Shown: positions 24,697 to 36,723, counted from the stretch's first letter. The stretch: DNA of 64,000 nt from Favolaschia claudopus (GCA_037176885.1 JAWWNJ010000007.1:434001-498000); one strand, 5' to 3'. A program made the numbers and translations. Notes: generated by a model from the sequence alone, not told the origin.

Positions 24697-27600
24697 CTAC
24701 ATTGTCAATATTTCGTCCGTATAAGAAGGATTAATGGGACGGGCGGGCAAAGTAAGTATCGGCTCATCTTCTTCCTCACTCTCCTCGTCCGCATCCGCAG
24801 GGGCAACGGCTGCCTCCTCTGATTCACCAGCTCCATCCCCCAGCTCCCCGGCACGTCCTCGTCGAATCAGCTCATCCAGACCCGTCCACTCCTTCGCAAA
24901 TTCCTCGGCCAAAGTACTTTGAATCGCTGCCTGTCGAAGCGCGTAAGAAGTCTCGCCTTCAAGCTGCGGACCCTCAGCCAGCCCGCGACGACCAATCTGC
25001 TGCTTCCACCAGCCAGACCGCCATCGCAGATACTGCAAGGTACGCCGCATCTCCTCCTCGAGGAGGGTGACCTCTTCCTGCCAGCGCAAGGCGCGTGCGC
25101 GCGTCTTCGCCCACTCGATTCGGACCGCTGGTGAGAAGGTTAGAATGAGAAGATGCGGAAGGATGGACTGTAATATAAACCTTCATTCATCGCCGCATCG
25201 TCACCCGGATTCCACTTCTCACCTCGCGCCATCCAAATCCACGAAAGCGGCCGCGCTTCCTTCCTTCTACTCTTCTTCTTCTTTCGCTTCTTCCGCTCTG
25301 GGTCATGAAACATCGCCTGGGGCAAACCCCGCACGTCCTCTTCCCGCAGCTCCTGCAGCGTCCACTCCCATTCTTTCCGCCCTAATTCCCGCCCCAGATG
25401 TACCAAAGCCGCACGCGCGGCACGATATGTGGCTGAGGCACGTTTCACCTGCTCGTTCAGAGCGGTGATCTTGTCATTCGATCTCGTGTTTGCACGCACC
25501 CCCCTCGAATGCGCATCTTTGAGCTTGTAAAGATGGGTGCGGACGAGGAGAAGCCGGCGAATCTCGTGCAGCGCCTCGGAAGCTTGGCCCACCCGCAGCC
25601 GATATTCGTGCTCGACGACCTTTGGCTCGACTCCCACTACCCTCCGCTCCATACCGTCGAGGATTGCTGAAGGTAGCCATAGCGTTATGTCGGAGACGGC
25701 GACGCCGGGAACGGCGGAACGCTTCGCTGCGGCGGCTAGGCGACGCGCCTCATCCTCCTTCTCCCGGACGTGGGCAAGGCCGGGGAAGAACTTGGTTTGG
25801 ATGTCAATCCAAGCGATGATCTTGCGACGCAGCTTGCTCGTTCGTTCGGTCATCGCACGGCGTTGACCGTCTGTCGGGTGGAGGCCGGTGGAAGCAACAT
25901 CCGAGGCGAGGACACGTCTGTAAATTGTGGTTAGAAAAGCCTGGCAATAGAGTCGCTAAAAAGCCTACTGCAGTTGCTCAAGCTGAATACCCATTGCGAT
26001 GAGCTCAGTGACGTGCATCTCGCCTCGGATCGCACTCTGGTCCTCTTTCCCCGCCTGTTCCCGCTGCGCTGCCTCAGCAGCAAGCTCCTCGCGAACCTTG
26101 GCGACGTGCTTGTCCTTGTGAATCGTCGCGAACGGATTGGGGGCATCCACGTCCGCCTCCCATTCTACCGCCATCGCAGTCCACGTTTCCACCGGTCCCG
26201 ACCCCACCGATTCGTTCATATCCGCCAGCGCTTCCCTCGTCCTCACCATCTCAGGCACCGCCCGCTCTACTTTCCTTCTCAGCGCATATCCTGTGCACCG
26301 TTCGTGAGATAGGTTTTAGGGCACACATGAGGAACTTACCAAGCGCTATAATCTTTTTGTGATTCACGTCATTGAAATAATCGTCTAGGGTGTCGCGTCG
26401 GAAGCCGGGTCCCATTTCCTTCGTGCTACGAGCCATAGGATTCGCGTCCGCCCACCCACGCTCGGGAGCTTCGCCATCCGTCTGCCCAACGTCGCGCGTG
26501 AGATTAAATGAGAATTTGAGGTTACAGTCTTCAATATGGGCTGGGAGGTGGAATTTCGGGACGAGAAAAGTGATGGATTTGCCGGTACCGTCCATTAGAA
26601 GTGCATCGTCGTTGTAGTGGGCCAGTCGCTCCAATAGATGGATGTGCCATTGACAGGCGATGTCGTATGATGCGACAAATCGCATGAGCGACGACCCAGC
26701 GATGCTTCGAAAAAACATATAATCCATATTAATATATCTGGCGAAACGTAAGAGGGTGTGCGCTGATAGACATTGCAGCTGCTTACCGCTCTCCAAGTTG
26801 AAGATCTCCCACCGCGCATGGCCGCTTCATGTTGTGTCGAGCGCAGTCCACGGCGCCGATACCGGATGATGCGGTACCGCGCGCTTCGCGGTCTGGTTTA
26901 TCCACCGCGTCGTGGGCAACGCAGTGGGATCTCTGTCGTACTCATTAATCACCTACGGACTTCGAGGGGAAAAAGGAAAGATTATTTACCTCCTGCTTAT
27001 AATTCCAATGCTTACCGACGTGCTCCATGTAAGCCTGTACGTCGCAAAAGAATGCCCAGCCGTTCCCGAGCCCCGGATCCCTCTCCTCGCTCGATACGTC
27101 CTTCCGTTTCAGGCGGAAGTTCGCGTCAATCGCAACAAACAAGGCATAGATAAAGCTAGGTCCAATTTCAGGTCAAGCCGTTCACTTGAAATTGAATACT
27201 TACCGTAATTCCAGAGATGCATTTTCCCAATTCGGCGGTAGATTTTTCCCTGGGTGCGGACAGGCGGGACACAGAAGCGCGCATGCCCCTGGCTGCGTAC
27301 GCGCGATTCCATCGGCTTCGTGACCCCGTCCAGCCCTCTTGAGCATGCGAACGTTACGCCACTCCCGCGTCATCCGCATGAACTCGTTGTATCGAACCTA
27401 TTACATTCGCGTCAAAATCCATTGACCCAACCAATGGTGGTAGAAACGACTCACTGTGTCTTTCTTAAAATGAAGGTTATCTGTTTCACGAGCCAAAGTT
27501 TGATAAAATTCAAGAACGGAGCATTTCGATTCGCATGATAGGAGCTGGAACCTTCTCAATACAGAGAATGTAGCACCGGTTCTCGGGTTGGTGGTCGTCG

Positions 27601-28488
27601 CTCCCCAGATTTGAGCTCGCAAAAGCTGCACTGTACGCAGCCCTCCCTCCCCGCATCCACAATAGTCCAATCCGACGCGATGGACTCCGAGACTGTCGAC
27701 AATAACGAAATCATCGCCCGCCGCGGGCTCGGGCAAGGGGCATTTTCCACTGCGTGAGTGCCAGTGCCCAAGCTGGATGCGAAGACCCATCTGCTTGAGG
27801 GTTGTGCGCCGAAACGTGTTTCCTGTCCATTGCTGAAATCATTTCTGTTAGTTAGTCCATACAGAACAAGCACCGTGCCCAGCTTACCTGGATTCTATGG
27901 AATGGCATCTGCTGATGACGGTCTTTGGTGCAGGGAGCGCACAGCAGCTCGCCTCCACCCAGACAGTCGCAGCATCGAAACTCGGCTGCCCCCTGCTCGC
28001 AGCGGCGACAGTGCGAGTACGTGTGATCTCCACGCCCCTCAAGGCGTAGAATCTCGTCTAGGTAGATCTGCCGATGGTCCTCCATCCACTGCGCCAGGGG
28101 ATTGTCCTGGGAGGCGGTATTAGCAAATATTCATCCAATGAAAGAAAATCGCACGCACCGAAGGGCGAAGGTCTCGTGGTAGGTCGTCTCCTTCATCCAC
28201 GGCGTCGCCAGGATCTACTCCGGAATACAGATCGTAGATGGGGTCGGCGACTCTTGGTACATCGCCGAGGGGTGTCGGTCGGTGGTCGTCAAGCGTCTGC
28301 AATGCCACCAGCCCCCTTTCGCGGCGGAGTCGACCGTCAGTAGCCACAGTTGTCTTCTCGAATAGTAATTTTCGTTCGGTAGTCGAAGAGCTGGACGTCG
28401 AAGGGAGAGGAGTTGTCGTCGACGGCGCAGAATCTTCCTCTGTCGATCGACTGAAATTGATTGTGGTGACCCGTCGACGCTTGTTCAT
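24697..28488 (-). CDS. KDZ (Kyakuja-Dileera-Zisupton) transposase with CxC2 cluster
   Basis: Ten exons with consistent phases: 28488-28159, 28106-27888, 27832-27455, 27397-27204, 27155-26990, 26932-26787, 26737-26340, 26290-25969, 25917-25181 and 25127-24697. The product is 1,106 aa with no frame break. A cysteine cluster of the CxC2 type (from about residue 143, HCRRC...CCDC...CAPC, then HRIQQWTG) is followed by CPACP. The RNase H-fold core has IDANFRLKRK (Asp ~384), YDIACQWH (Asp ~503), PKFHLPAHI and TDGEAPERGWA (Glu ~567/570). These are the expected DDE positions by analogy; exact catalytic assignment is inferred. The C-terminal third is charged and probably coiled-coil, ending in an acidic tail. 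The gene lies just inside the left terminus and reads toward it. All family landmarks are present, so it is probably functional. Confidence 0.9.
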
Positions 28489-28650
28489 CGAGGGAATCGA
28501 GAGAGATAATGAGCAAGAGAAGGGTCGGAGAGTGAGCAAGAGAAGGGTCGGAGAGAGGTCGTCAGGGCGCCAGCCCCCTGATCCTGCGCGCCAGCGCGAG
28601 GAGAGATGGCAGAGGATCAATCACATCACAAACCAAACAGAGTCACGCAC

Positions 28651-28675
28651 GGTAATCCGGTAATCCGGTAATCCG
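28651..28675. repeat. Three tandem GGTAATCC octamers upstream of the transposase
   Basis: GGTAATCC is repeated three times head to tail about 165 bp upstream of the transposase ATG. A 22-bp duplication (GAGCAAGAGAAGGGTCGGAG) lies in the presumed 5' UTR at about 28510-28555. Both may be promoter elements; the function is not known. Confidence 0.5.
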
Positions 28676-28995
28676 GTCCCGGCATTTTATCTTATATCTT
28701 ATCAAGTCCATTTCCTTATCAAAACAATTTCAACGAACGCATTCAACGAACGCACTCCAAAACTGACTACAATTTTGCTTTGAAGATACAGATACAAACG
28801 GGTGAGGAATCCTTCTTTCCGCCGTCAAGAACTCCCCTCAAAATCTCATCGCGATCGCTCATTTCTTCCAAATCCGGCAGCTCTTTATCATCAACCATGC
28901 CCAACTCGACGAACTTGGGTGAAACCGAACGGGAAATTTCCTGCGCGTGGTGGGTTGGCTCAGAACTGAAGTCAAGGTATATGGTTGTCAGCTTC

Positions 28996-29275
28996 TCATG
29001 GCTCAGGAAATATAAGATTGACGTACAAGTCCCGTTTTCCGCACAACAAACAGCGTCGTGAACCCTCCGGCATCAGCTTCACCTCTGAACACGGCATCTG
29101 CTCGGCCCAAGCACGTTCCACAGGCTCGCCGTCTGTAATCCCAACTCCCGAAAGGCAGGTGTAGTCGTAGGTGATCACAGCAGCGGTGATTTTGGATTCG
29201 CCGCTGAAGACTTTCATCATTTCTTCAAAATCGTAAGAAAGGTAGCGTTCTCCACGCTGGAGATCATCTGAATAT
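28996..29275 (-). pseudogene. Fossil KDZ transposase fragment
   Basis: The minus strand reads DLQRGERYLSYDF, corresponding to the DLQ(K)GERY(I)NMDY block of KDZ proteins (DLQLGERYINMDY in the intact gene). After only a short interval comes GVGITDGEPVERAWA, matching the TDGE..ERGWA block. The region that should lie between, with YDIACQ and PKFHL, is largely missing. This is a deletion remnant of a second, distant KDZ gene. Neighbouring minus-strand frames at 29444-29656 may belong to it but show no clear motif. Confidence 0.6.
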
Positions 29276-29985
29276 TATTCAGATCAGTAGAAACTCAAAA
29301 AAGATTCAGAAGAATAAGAGGTGCGCACTGGTTTTCATTGTAGGAGACAACATAGCGGGGGAAGAAGTAGTAAAGTAGGAGACAAAAGGACTCGGAACAG
29401 TACTTATCTACACTCCAAGACCGCGGAACAATCAATTCACCGTCTAAAGATCCCCTGAAGATTCAGCAACGCAACCCCGATTACCCCTGCGTTTGCCGAT
29501 TATTTTGAAATCGTTTCGAGATGGAATTGCGCATTCTTTCAAGGTCTCCTCCAATCTCTCCTCGGCAGTCTGTGGAAGATCGGAGCCTTTGAAGATCTCG
29601 TCCAATCTCTGAGTCTCATAGTTAATATGACAGTTTGTCCAGGCGAAGTTGAACACACACCTTCCCTAAGGCATCCCAAGCTGCACACCACGCCGCTTCA
29701 GCTTCCGGCGTTGCAAGGGTGGCCAACTGGTCGTTTGGGAGTGGAGCGCGGCGAACACGGCCGCGGAATCTCTGGGCACGAATCAGTATGAAGCGAGGGC
29801 CCGGACGAACTAATTTGGCACTGTCAATATTCTGTCAGAGACCATTTCCGATTACTACTCACGCGAGCGGCGCCGTCGAGTAACATTCCCGGTCTCCATG
29901 AAATAAGCACAGTTCTGAGGGGGCAGGAAGGGTCACTGTGGACTGAATTTCAGCGCAAAAGCCAGCAATGAGGAGATAAAAATAC
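29276..29985. other. Unassigned stretch next to the KDZ fossil
   Basis: Minus-strand frames of 60-80 codons (for example 29444-29656) are open and look codon-like, but I recognise no family. They may be other exons of the decayed transposase. Confidence 0.3.
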
Positions 29986-30815
29986 TCTATTTGGATCCTG
30001 GCGGGCCATGCGCCGTTTGTTCTCGACGACGGTACTGATTCTGATGAAGACGAATCAGTTTCAAGGGGGTCGGAAATTGGAATGGAACACACCGGGATCG
30101 TTAGTAACCTGGGTGGTATATACCACCCTCCCTGTCGTACCGTCGTTCTTAATCAGGGCGGATTCCGGGTCGTTTCATTTCAGGTGTGGCGACAACAGAG
30201 TAATATGCAGATATGAGAGGGAATACAATGAAGGGGATGAAGGGAGAGAGGAGATTTAAAGAGAAGGAAGATATAAATTATGAACGTACCAGGTAAGTAA
30301 TTCAGTATACCACCACTCTTGATTTGAAACGAAAACGGCGCAAACACGCCAGCGTAGATCTCCACGAACGAAGATCAGTTTCAAGGAGGTGGCCCACAAC
30401 AATGGAACGCACCGGATTTTATTCGTAACTGGGGTGGTATATACCACCGTCCTTGATCCACCACCGTTTGCGATTCGAGTCTGGGCGACTCTATTTTCAG
30501 GAACAAGAGAGAATAGAGAGCATAGGATACAATTGAGTAATACGCAGATATCGGACGGGAATCCTGAAGAAGAGGAGACTTAAGTAAACTGTAAACACAC
30601 CAGAATCAATGTGATGTACCAGCATTCGATTTGGACGGAAAGAGCGCAGATGATACAGCACAGATCTTCTAAAATCAATCAGTTTCAAGGAGGTCATTCG
30701 CTGCCATAGAACGTACCGGCAGAATTGGTAACCTGAGTGGTATATACCACCGTCCTGGATTTGGGTTGAATCCAGCGATCCCTCACTTTCAGGCACACGA
30801 GAGAATCGATTAATG
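29986..30815. repeat. Three tandem ~0.3-kb repeats bearing the terminal palindrome
   Basis: Successive units share GATCAGTTTCAAGGAGGT, a TGGAACGCACCGG block and the palindrome GGTGGTATATACCACC or its core (30112, 30433 and 30736). Two of them also share GAGTAATACGCAGATAT. Spacing is about 321 and 303 bp. The palindrome and the bases after it recur inside the right end of the whole element (TGGTATATACCACCGTCC, 44792-44809). No protein is evident. Confidence 0.7.
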
Positions 30816-30864
30816 AATGATCCTGCTTTCGAAGCAGTTGAGAAGACGAGGGGATGGAGAAGAA

Positions 30865-32105
30865 TTAAAAAACATTTGAATACTGAGGCTCCTCCAAATC
30901 CGCCGGCGGCCAGTGATCGTCCAAGTCGATATCTTGATAGACCATCACCTCCGCACTCTCGCGCCAGTGCGCCCAACGCGCGTACCCATCAAACGCGAAG
31001 AAGTTGAGCACGCGAAGCTGCGGCGCTGTGCAAAATAAACCCAGGTACTTTGCAAAGAGAGGACCTTGCGAGCGGCGCAAGATCGGCCGGTAATCGCCAC
31101 GCAGCCGTTTCTGAGCGCAGACCAGGAGCAGTGATTGGAGAGATTGCAAACGACCGCCAAGGCCGAGCAAAATGCCCAGCCGCTTCAAAACTGCTGACGA
31201 CTACGCATCATCAGCCTCGAACAAAAGAAATGCAGCGAAAATTCTCGTACCGGAGCTTCGCGTTCAAAAGTGAATCGCGACCAAGACTGATCTTCGTCCA
31301 ACACAACATGACGAAGCATCCGCAGGATACGCGGAGCTGCTTCTAACAGCTGAATGAGCTGGGGAGCAGAAATTCGGATCGCCACAAGTCTAGCCGGCGA
31401 TGTGGCGAATCTGACGAGATCTGTGGCGCGCAAGGTGTATACACTGTCGATACCGTCGGTAAGAAACCACAGATCCTGGAGAGCGTGTGGCGCAAATCGC
31501 GCAATGTCGGCTGGTCGTGCTTTAACAGATTGTAGTTTGGGGATCTGCTGAGGTGACGGGAAGGGTCCAGCAAAGTCGATGTCGACGAAAAGTGAGGCGA
31601 GGGTGTGCTGAGTGGCAAGGAACTCAGCCCAAGTCGCGCTGATGCTTCCGTTGGAGGTGAAGTGCTCGAGTCGACAAGTAACGCGGGGTATGATAGATCT
31701 CGGCAGATGTATGAGAGCCGAAATTTCGAGGACCGTCAGGTTTACAAGGCCAGGGAACACGATTTCCCATTGTTCCAGATTAACCGTCGATTCAACACCA
31801 AAATAAAGGCATTCCACCTATATTTGGTGAAATCAATCAACGGAAATGAAGAAAGTGTATTTTCGACGTACCATTGGTTGAAGTTGGGGCCGGTGAGCCA
31901 AGGTTCGCACCACCTTCTTTGCTGCATTTCCACTAACCAAGATCTTCCTGTAGAGCATGTAGCGAAACGCGAAGTATGTCGTCCGTGAAAGTCGAAGAAT
32001 AGCGAGCATTTCCGGATGTCCGCCCCAGCGCGCTACCTCGAAGATGAGATCCAAATCAAGTGGTGTCTTCATTGTTGTGGTGGTGGGTTGTGGTGGTGGT
32101 GGCAT
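30865..32105 (-). pseudogene. F-box-like protein, paralogue A, probably frame-broken
   Basis: Exons: 32105-31872 and 31817-31251, then a third at about 31190-30865. The N-terminus PLDLDLIFEVARW..MLAILRLSRTTYFAFRYMLYRKI is the typical short F-box-like helix set of agaricomycete proteins. It is followed by a leucine-rich region without strict repeats. Exon structure and sequence parallel the gene at 32372-33654 (VECLYFG...LEQWE versus VESLLFA...IAQWE). The expected third exon (KRLGILLGLGGRLQSLQSLLLVC...) is one base out of frame with any good acceptor, giving early termination shortly after EAP. It could still be a truncated protein. F-box proteins usually act as SCF ubiquitin-ligase adaptors; that role is an inference. 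Confidence 0.55.
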
Positions 32106-32371
32106 AGAGGGCAGAGAGAAACGAAGCGACACGCGCGATGGTGGTAAATACTAAGATCATGATCAAACATGGAGTACACGGTCACTTGCAAACAGAAACA
32201 CGGTCACCTGACCAGTTTTCTTAACTCATTCGCGCGTCTTGACTCATTCGCGCGTGAACAAAACCAATATCAATTGCATGAAATGATTCAATTGTAGAAA
32301 ATAACTCGAAACTGTGCCTCCGGCGACTGAACCCAAGGTGTAAAGCAACAGAAAATCAATTGTATCGAGAA

Positions 32372-33654
32372 TTACAGATATTCGTAGTCTTCATTCAAAA
32401 CGTACTTGTACTCATCGCCGTAGTCCTCAACTCCCCCGCGCCAGGTTTCATAATAAGAAAACGCCTCGAAGCGAACTTTTGCTTCTTCGGCAGTACCCCA
32501 ACCCACCCACGAATCCTTGCCGGTCGTCGTGAAGAAACGAAAGGTGCGGAGAGCCGGTGCGGAGCATACCCCGCTCAAAGTATTCGCGAAATGGTTCCCG
32601 TCCTGCGAACTCAGCAGCCGACGTCGAACATAGGGTCCACGTCTGGAGGCGCACACCAGAACCAGGGATTTGAGCTGGGGAAAGGAGCCGTCGAGCATTG
32701 CTACGACTGTCCCGAGCGACGTCGTCAACTGAGTGTCGCATTTAGAAAAAAAATGAGTCAAGGAGCATTCAAACACGTACCAATGGTGTAGTCGTATACA
32801 GATGATCGGTCCAGGAACGATCCTCCTCGAGAACGATGTGTTCGAGCGGGGAGAGCACATCCTGCGCACCATGAGTAAGTAACTTGTGGAGGTCGGCGGC
32901 GGATATGCGGATCGTGGTGATTTTCGAAGACGACAAGCTGAAGTCGAGGGCTTCCGATGGAAGCAGGCTCCAAGACGCTAAATATCTATCGTAGTCAAAG
33001 CGGACGTGCTGGAATCGAAGGTGTTTGGCGAATTTAGCGATAACCGGGCCAGGAGCGTAAATAGTTTGCATCAGCGGCAGCTCGTTGGAAGTGGGAATGT
33101 CGCCGTGGAAGCTGTCCCCAAATGAAAGGTGTTTGAGGGACGATTGTCGGCGGAGTAAATCTAACCACACGGCAGATACGGTGGAAAGCGATTCAAAGGA
33201 CGAGAGGCGAAAGCGGAGTCGGGGAATCCAGGAGGAATGTAGTGGGATGAGGGGAGAGATTCCTAGAAGCTGCAGATTCTGGAGCTGTACAATGACGCGC
33301 TCCCACTGCGCGATGTCGACGAACGCATCGTCATCTGCAAACAAAAGGCTTTCAACCTTTCAGACGTTTAGATAAGAATACATCCTCTATGAGACAAAAA
33401 CGCACTATGGGAGGAAGATCCGCCTTCTTATCCAATGTATCCACCAACGCATTCGCCGCAGACCCTCGCACATAAACGTTTTGATAGAGGAGAAACCGGG
33501 TGGTGAGGTAAACTTCTTTAGACACTCGACACAGAGAAAGTTGAGCTTTTCGATCGCTCAGGCGGGCGACCTCAAGGAAAATGTCGGCGTGGAGTGAAAT
33601 GGAGACGGGAGCGGGCGAGACAGAGCGGCGAGGGCGATGCGTTTGACGGCGCAT
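32372..33654 (-). CDS. F-box-like protein, paralogue B
   Basis: Three exons: 33654-33406, 33356-32781 and 32728-32372, all in phase 0, 393 aa. After a basic, Ser/Pro-rich start comes an F-box-like segment (about residues 24-60: SLHADIFLEVARLSDRKAQLSLCRVSKEVYLTTRFLLY). A leucine-rich, possibly LRR-like body follows, then an acidic tail ending EDYGDEYKYVLNEDYEYL. It is tandem to and clearly paralogous with the broken gene downstream. No enzymatic motif is seen. The family is very large in mushrooms, so its presence in a transposon may mean captured host genes. Calling it a ubiquitin-ligase adaptor rests only on the weak F-box match. Confidence 0.65.
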
Positions 33655-33851
33655 GGTGAAGGTAGAGGTCGAAAAAAGAATAGGCTGTTTTTGGATGTGC
33701 ACCGCTTCCTTGATTACAATCATGGAAGCTTGATGGAGAACATTGATGTCGGAAGTCGGAAAGAACGTTCCGTCCAGACCAATTCGGATATTGACCAAGT
33801 TGGGATGAGAATCCTGAGATTTTGTTCGCGGTTACAAGATCACAAGTCAAA

Positions 33852-35807
33852 CTAATTTACACAGGCAAAGACAGCACCCCGACGCTCTGCGGGAAGATAC
33901 GCCGCTTCCAAAACCTTTCCAGCGCTCCCTCCCTGCCGTTTTCCCGCTAGCTTTTCAATATTTTCCTTGCGGGCTGAGTGGGATTTTAAATTTCGGCGGC
34001 GTCGACGTGTCGAGGTACATTTTGCCTGGCCATTGAGCTGAAACCGCAGTTTCTTGGCGGCAATGCGTGCGGCGTGACCGCGTGCCTTGTGAAGATCCGA
34101 GTCCGGAATGGTGGCATTGTAGAAGTCCAGCCACTCGCGTAGGCGACCAGTGGCTGGCTTTCCTTGATTCTGAATCGCCTCTGGAAAAAGAAAAAGTGAG
34201 AGACAAGCCAGGTAATGTGGATTGAAGCGCGAACCTAACTTCAATGCTCTATCCTCTGCCGGGCTGAACGGATTCCCAGCAAAAGGGGGAGAATCAAGAA
34301 AGCTCATGGGAGCGGTAGTCAAAGTAAGTGGTAAGTCAATTGATCTGTCCGGTATTTATCATCCTAAGCAAAGTCAATGCTCGCCGACGCGCGGCAACCA
34401 GTCGTTCCATCCGGTGATTCAAGCCCTCCAATTCACCTCGCCTGCTTCCCAGCGCGTATAATTTTTGACGATGCAGTTGAATGATTTGAGTTTCAATGCG
34501 GTCAACGCGTTCGCAAAGGACGGCGAGAACTCGCGCTAATATTGTCGTTGAGTAAGTACTTGCAATTGTGTAAGGAGCAGATTAATACCTCGAATGTGTG
34601 CCTTTGAATGAATTACTGTATGCTCGTACTCGTTCATATTGACTGGATGAGCGAGAGATTGCTAGGAAATCAGAAGATACTTACCATTTGTTATCTCAAA
34701 TGATTACCGAATCAAAATCAAACGGACCTGAGAGAAGAAACAGGAAGAAGCCGTGTTGTCAAGATCAACGAAAGCATATGGTAGTACAACTACCGGTCCA
34801 CTGGTCCGTCCTGCCGCTCCGATTCTTCTCGCCGCGTGCTGAACAGTTTATCGTAGAGACTTGGCAACCGTGTCTTAGGACTTGGACTTGGAGGGTCGGG
34901 AGAAGGACTATGGCGAGATGAATATCTGGGGCCCAGGGTTTGAAGAAGGAGCAATCGGCGGCGCTGTCGTGCCCTATTCCAATGATGGCAGATGTAGATC
35001 ATCTCACAAAACCAGATCGGCCACATACCTTAAGGAACTCCGGTTACGATCTGTCTTGGTTGTTTCCCTGGTAATATATCTTGTTAAATTTCGCCTGACT
35101 CTCTGGAATGATCGAGACGCACCCAAGATCCTCCATCCCCTCCTCATCATCCGAATCGGATGGGCAAATACGCTCACCTTCCTCCCAGAGCGCCGTAATC
35201 CTATATCAATTGCCAATTAGATAGTTCTTCTATATTCTTTCAATCCCAGAGAAAAAACGCACTCCTTGTCAATAGCAATCTCCGCATTTGCCCTCCATGT
35301 CGGTGAGTTGCCACCGGCATCGTGAAACGAGACTTGTGTTCGGTCTGCCTGCATCTGGGCGAGCGTTTCGGAAACTTCCAGTTCAGCCGCAGTTAGCTCC
35401 GAGGCTTGCGTCGTCTCTGCTCTGTTCAGCAAGGGATCTAAATGTTTCTTTTTTGCGATCGCTCTCCCCTTAGTTAGACACAGAACCCAATATATATAAT
35501 CACGACTTACCTTGTTTTCGCTATGTGAATTCGGTTCTTTTCCCGGATCTTCTCCGCACTTGAGAGCAGTCATTGAGCAAGCAGTAATTAAGTAAGAAAT
35601 AGCGCACTCTCGAGCATAATATTGCCTTCGTCGCTCTTTTTTTGCTTCCGCCGTTGCCCGTTTTGCAGCATCGCTTTTGCGATGGGCCCGGGTCGGACTG
35701 TGTTCAGAGAAATTTGTCTCAGAGAATGGAGGCGGTGGGCACACATACCGAAATTTATCTTCGTCGAGTGCCGGTAGAGCTTTGTTACGCCCTTTCGATC
35801 TGGCCAT
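33852..35807 (-). CDS. Unknown multi-exon protein
   Basis: The family is not recognised. The first exon (35807-35511) begins MARSKGRNKALPALDEDKF and is lysine/arginine-rich. The frame continues through 35472-35217 (EVSETLAQMQADRTQVSFHD) after a likely intron, then into pieces around 35180 (acidic SDSDDEEGMED), 34640 (MNEYEHTVIHSKAHIR) and 34540-34350 (helical, VDRIETQIIQLHRQKLYAL), the latter suggesting a coiled coil. The last exon (about 34320-33852) ends with strongly basic KARGHAARIAAKKLRFQL and TSTRRRRRNLKSHSARK. Basic ends suggest nuclear localisation or nucleic-acid binding. Internal exon borders are approximate. Confidence 0.45.
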
Positions 35808-35860
35808 GACGGTTGATGGTAAGAGTGTTCGGAGTTTTGATTGTATTGACCTATATTTAT

Positions 35861-36723
35861 GTTTCGACCGGTTAGAGACCTGGGTCGAGGAAATTGTGAC
35901 AATGACCTCACAACACCACGGAAAAGGCCAGATTATTCGAGCATATGTCCCTCACCCTGAGTTCTCTCACCTACCTCAAGGCTGAACTCGATGGTGGACC
36001 GGTGAGTGGTTGTTTCGACCGGTTACACAAGCAATAACATTGGGTTGATGAGATAGGCTTGAGTAGAGCAGAGTGAACTTGAAGGCGAAATTGTGGTTTG
36101 AGACAAAGAGAACGGATGAATGTACTGAAGCGAAGTAATATCCCAAACTGACCGGCAAAAAAAACCTGTTTCGACCACTTACCGAATTTATCTTGAGATT
36201 TCTCAGAACCTATCTTCAGGAATCGGTGTCTGTTGAAGGGAAGCAACATGCGCGGGTAGTCTTGAATCAGCTAGAATTTCAAAATTTCAGTGGACTGGCG
36301 CGTGAGAGTTCGGTGCGTACATTCTTGCCTACCGAGTTAACACGTCCACATGCTGGATGTTGCTTCTATTCGAGAACAAGAAACCTTGACGAAGGTGCAG
36401 CGTCGTATTACAATCGAGAAGTAGGATTGTTCAATTGAGCGCCGTTTGAGCATTCGCTGGTTATCTTGTCCGCCGTATACTTTGTTTGAGGTCTATGTAT
36501 TCCTGACGGTCTGCTCGAGATTGGCAGTGAAAGATGGCCGTCAGGTTCTGCATGTTTCGACCGGTTACAGATTTCGATAACGTACCCTTCAGCTCAGGAT
36601 CCAAATTTGTACCTTCAACTATTGAGTGTAGCTACTGAGCACCTTCTTTGAAGAAATCGGGACGGGATCGGAGGAGTTGAGGGCCCAGAATGTCGACTCG
36701 GCCCTGTTTCGACCGGTTAGAGA
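35861..36723. repeat. Interspersed GTTTCGACCGGTTA motifs in the spacer before the TET gene
   Basis: GTTTCGACCGGTTA(C/G)A occurs at 35861, 36011, 36554 and 36706, with a degenerate GTTTCGACCACTTA at 36168. Intervals are 150, 157, 386 and 152 bp. All are in the same orientation. The motif lies between the start of the unknown minus-strand gene and the plus-strand TET gene, so it could be a regulator-binding array or the relic of a tandem repeat. No gene is evident here. Confidence 0.65.
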
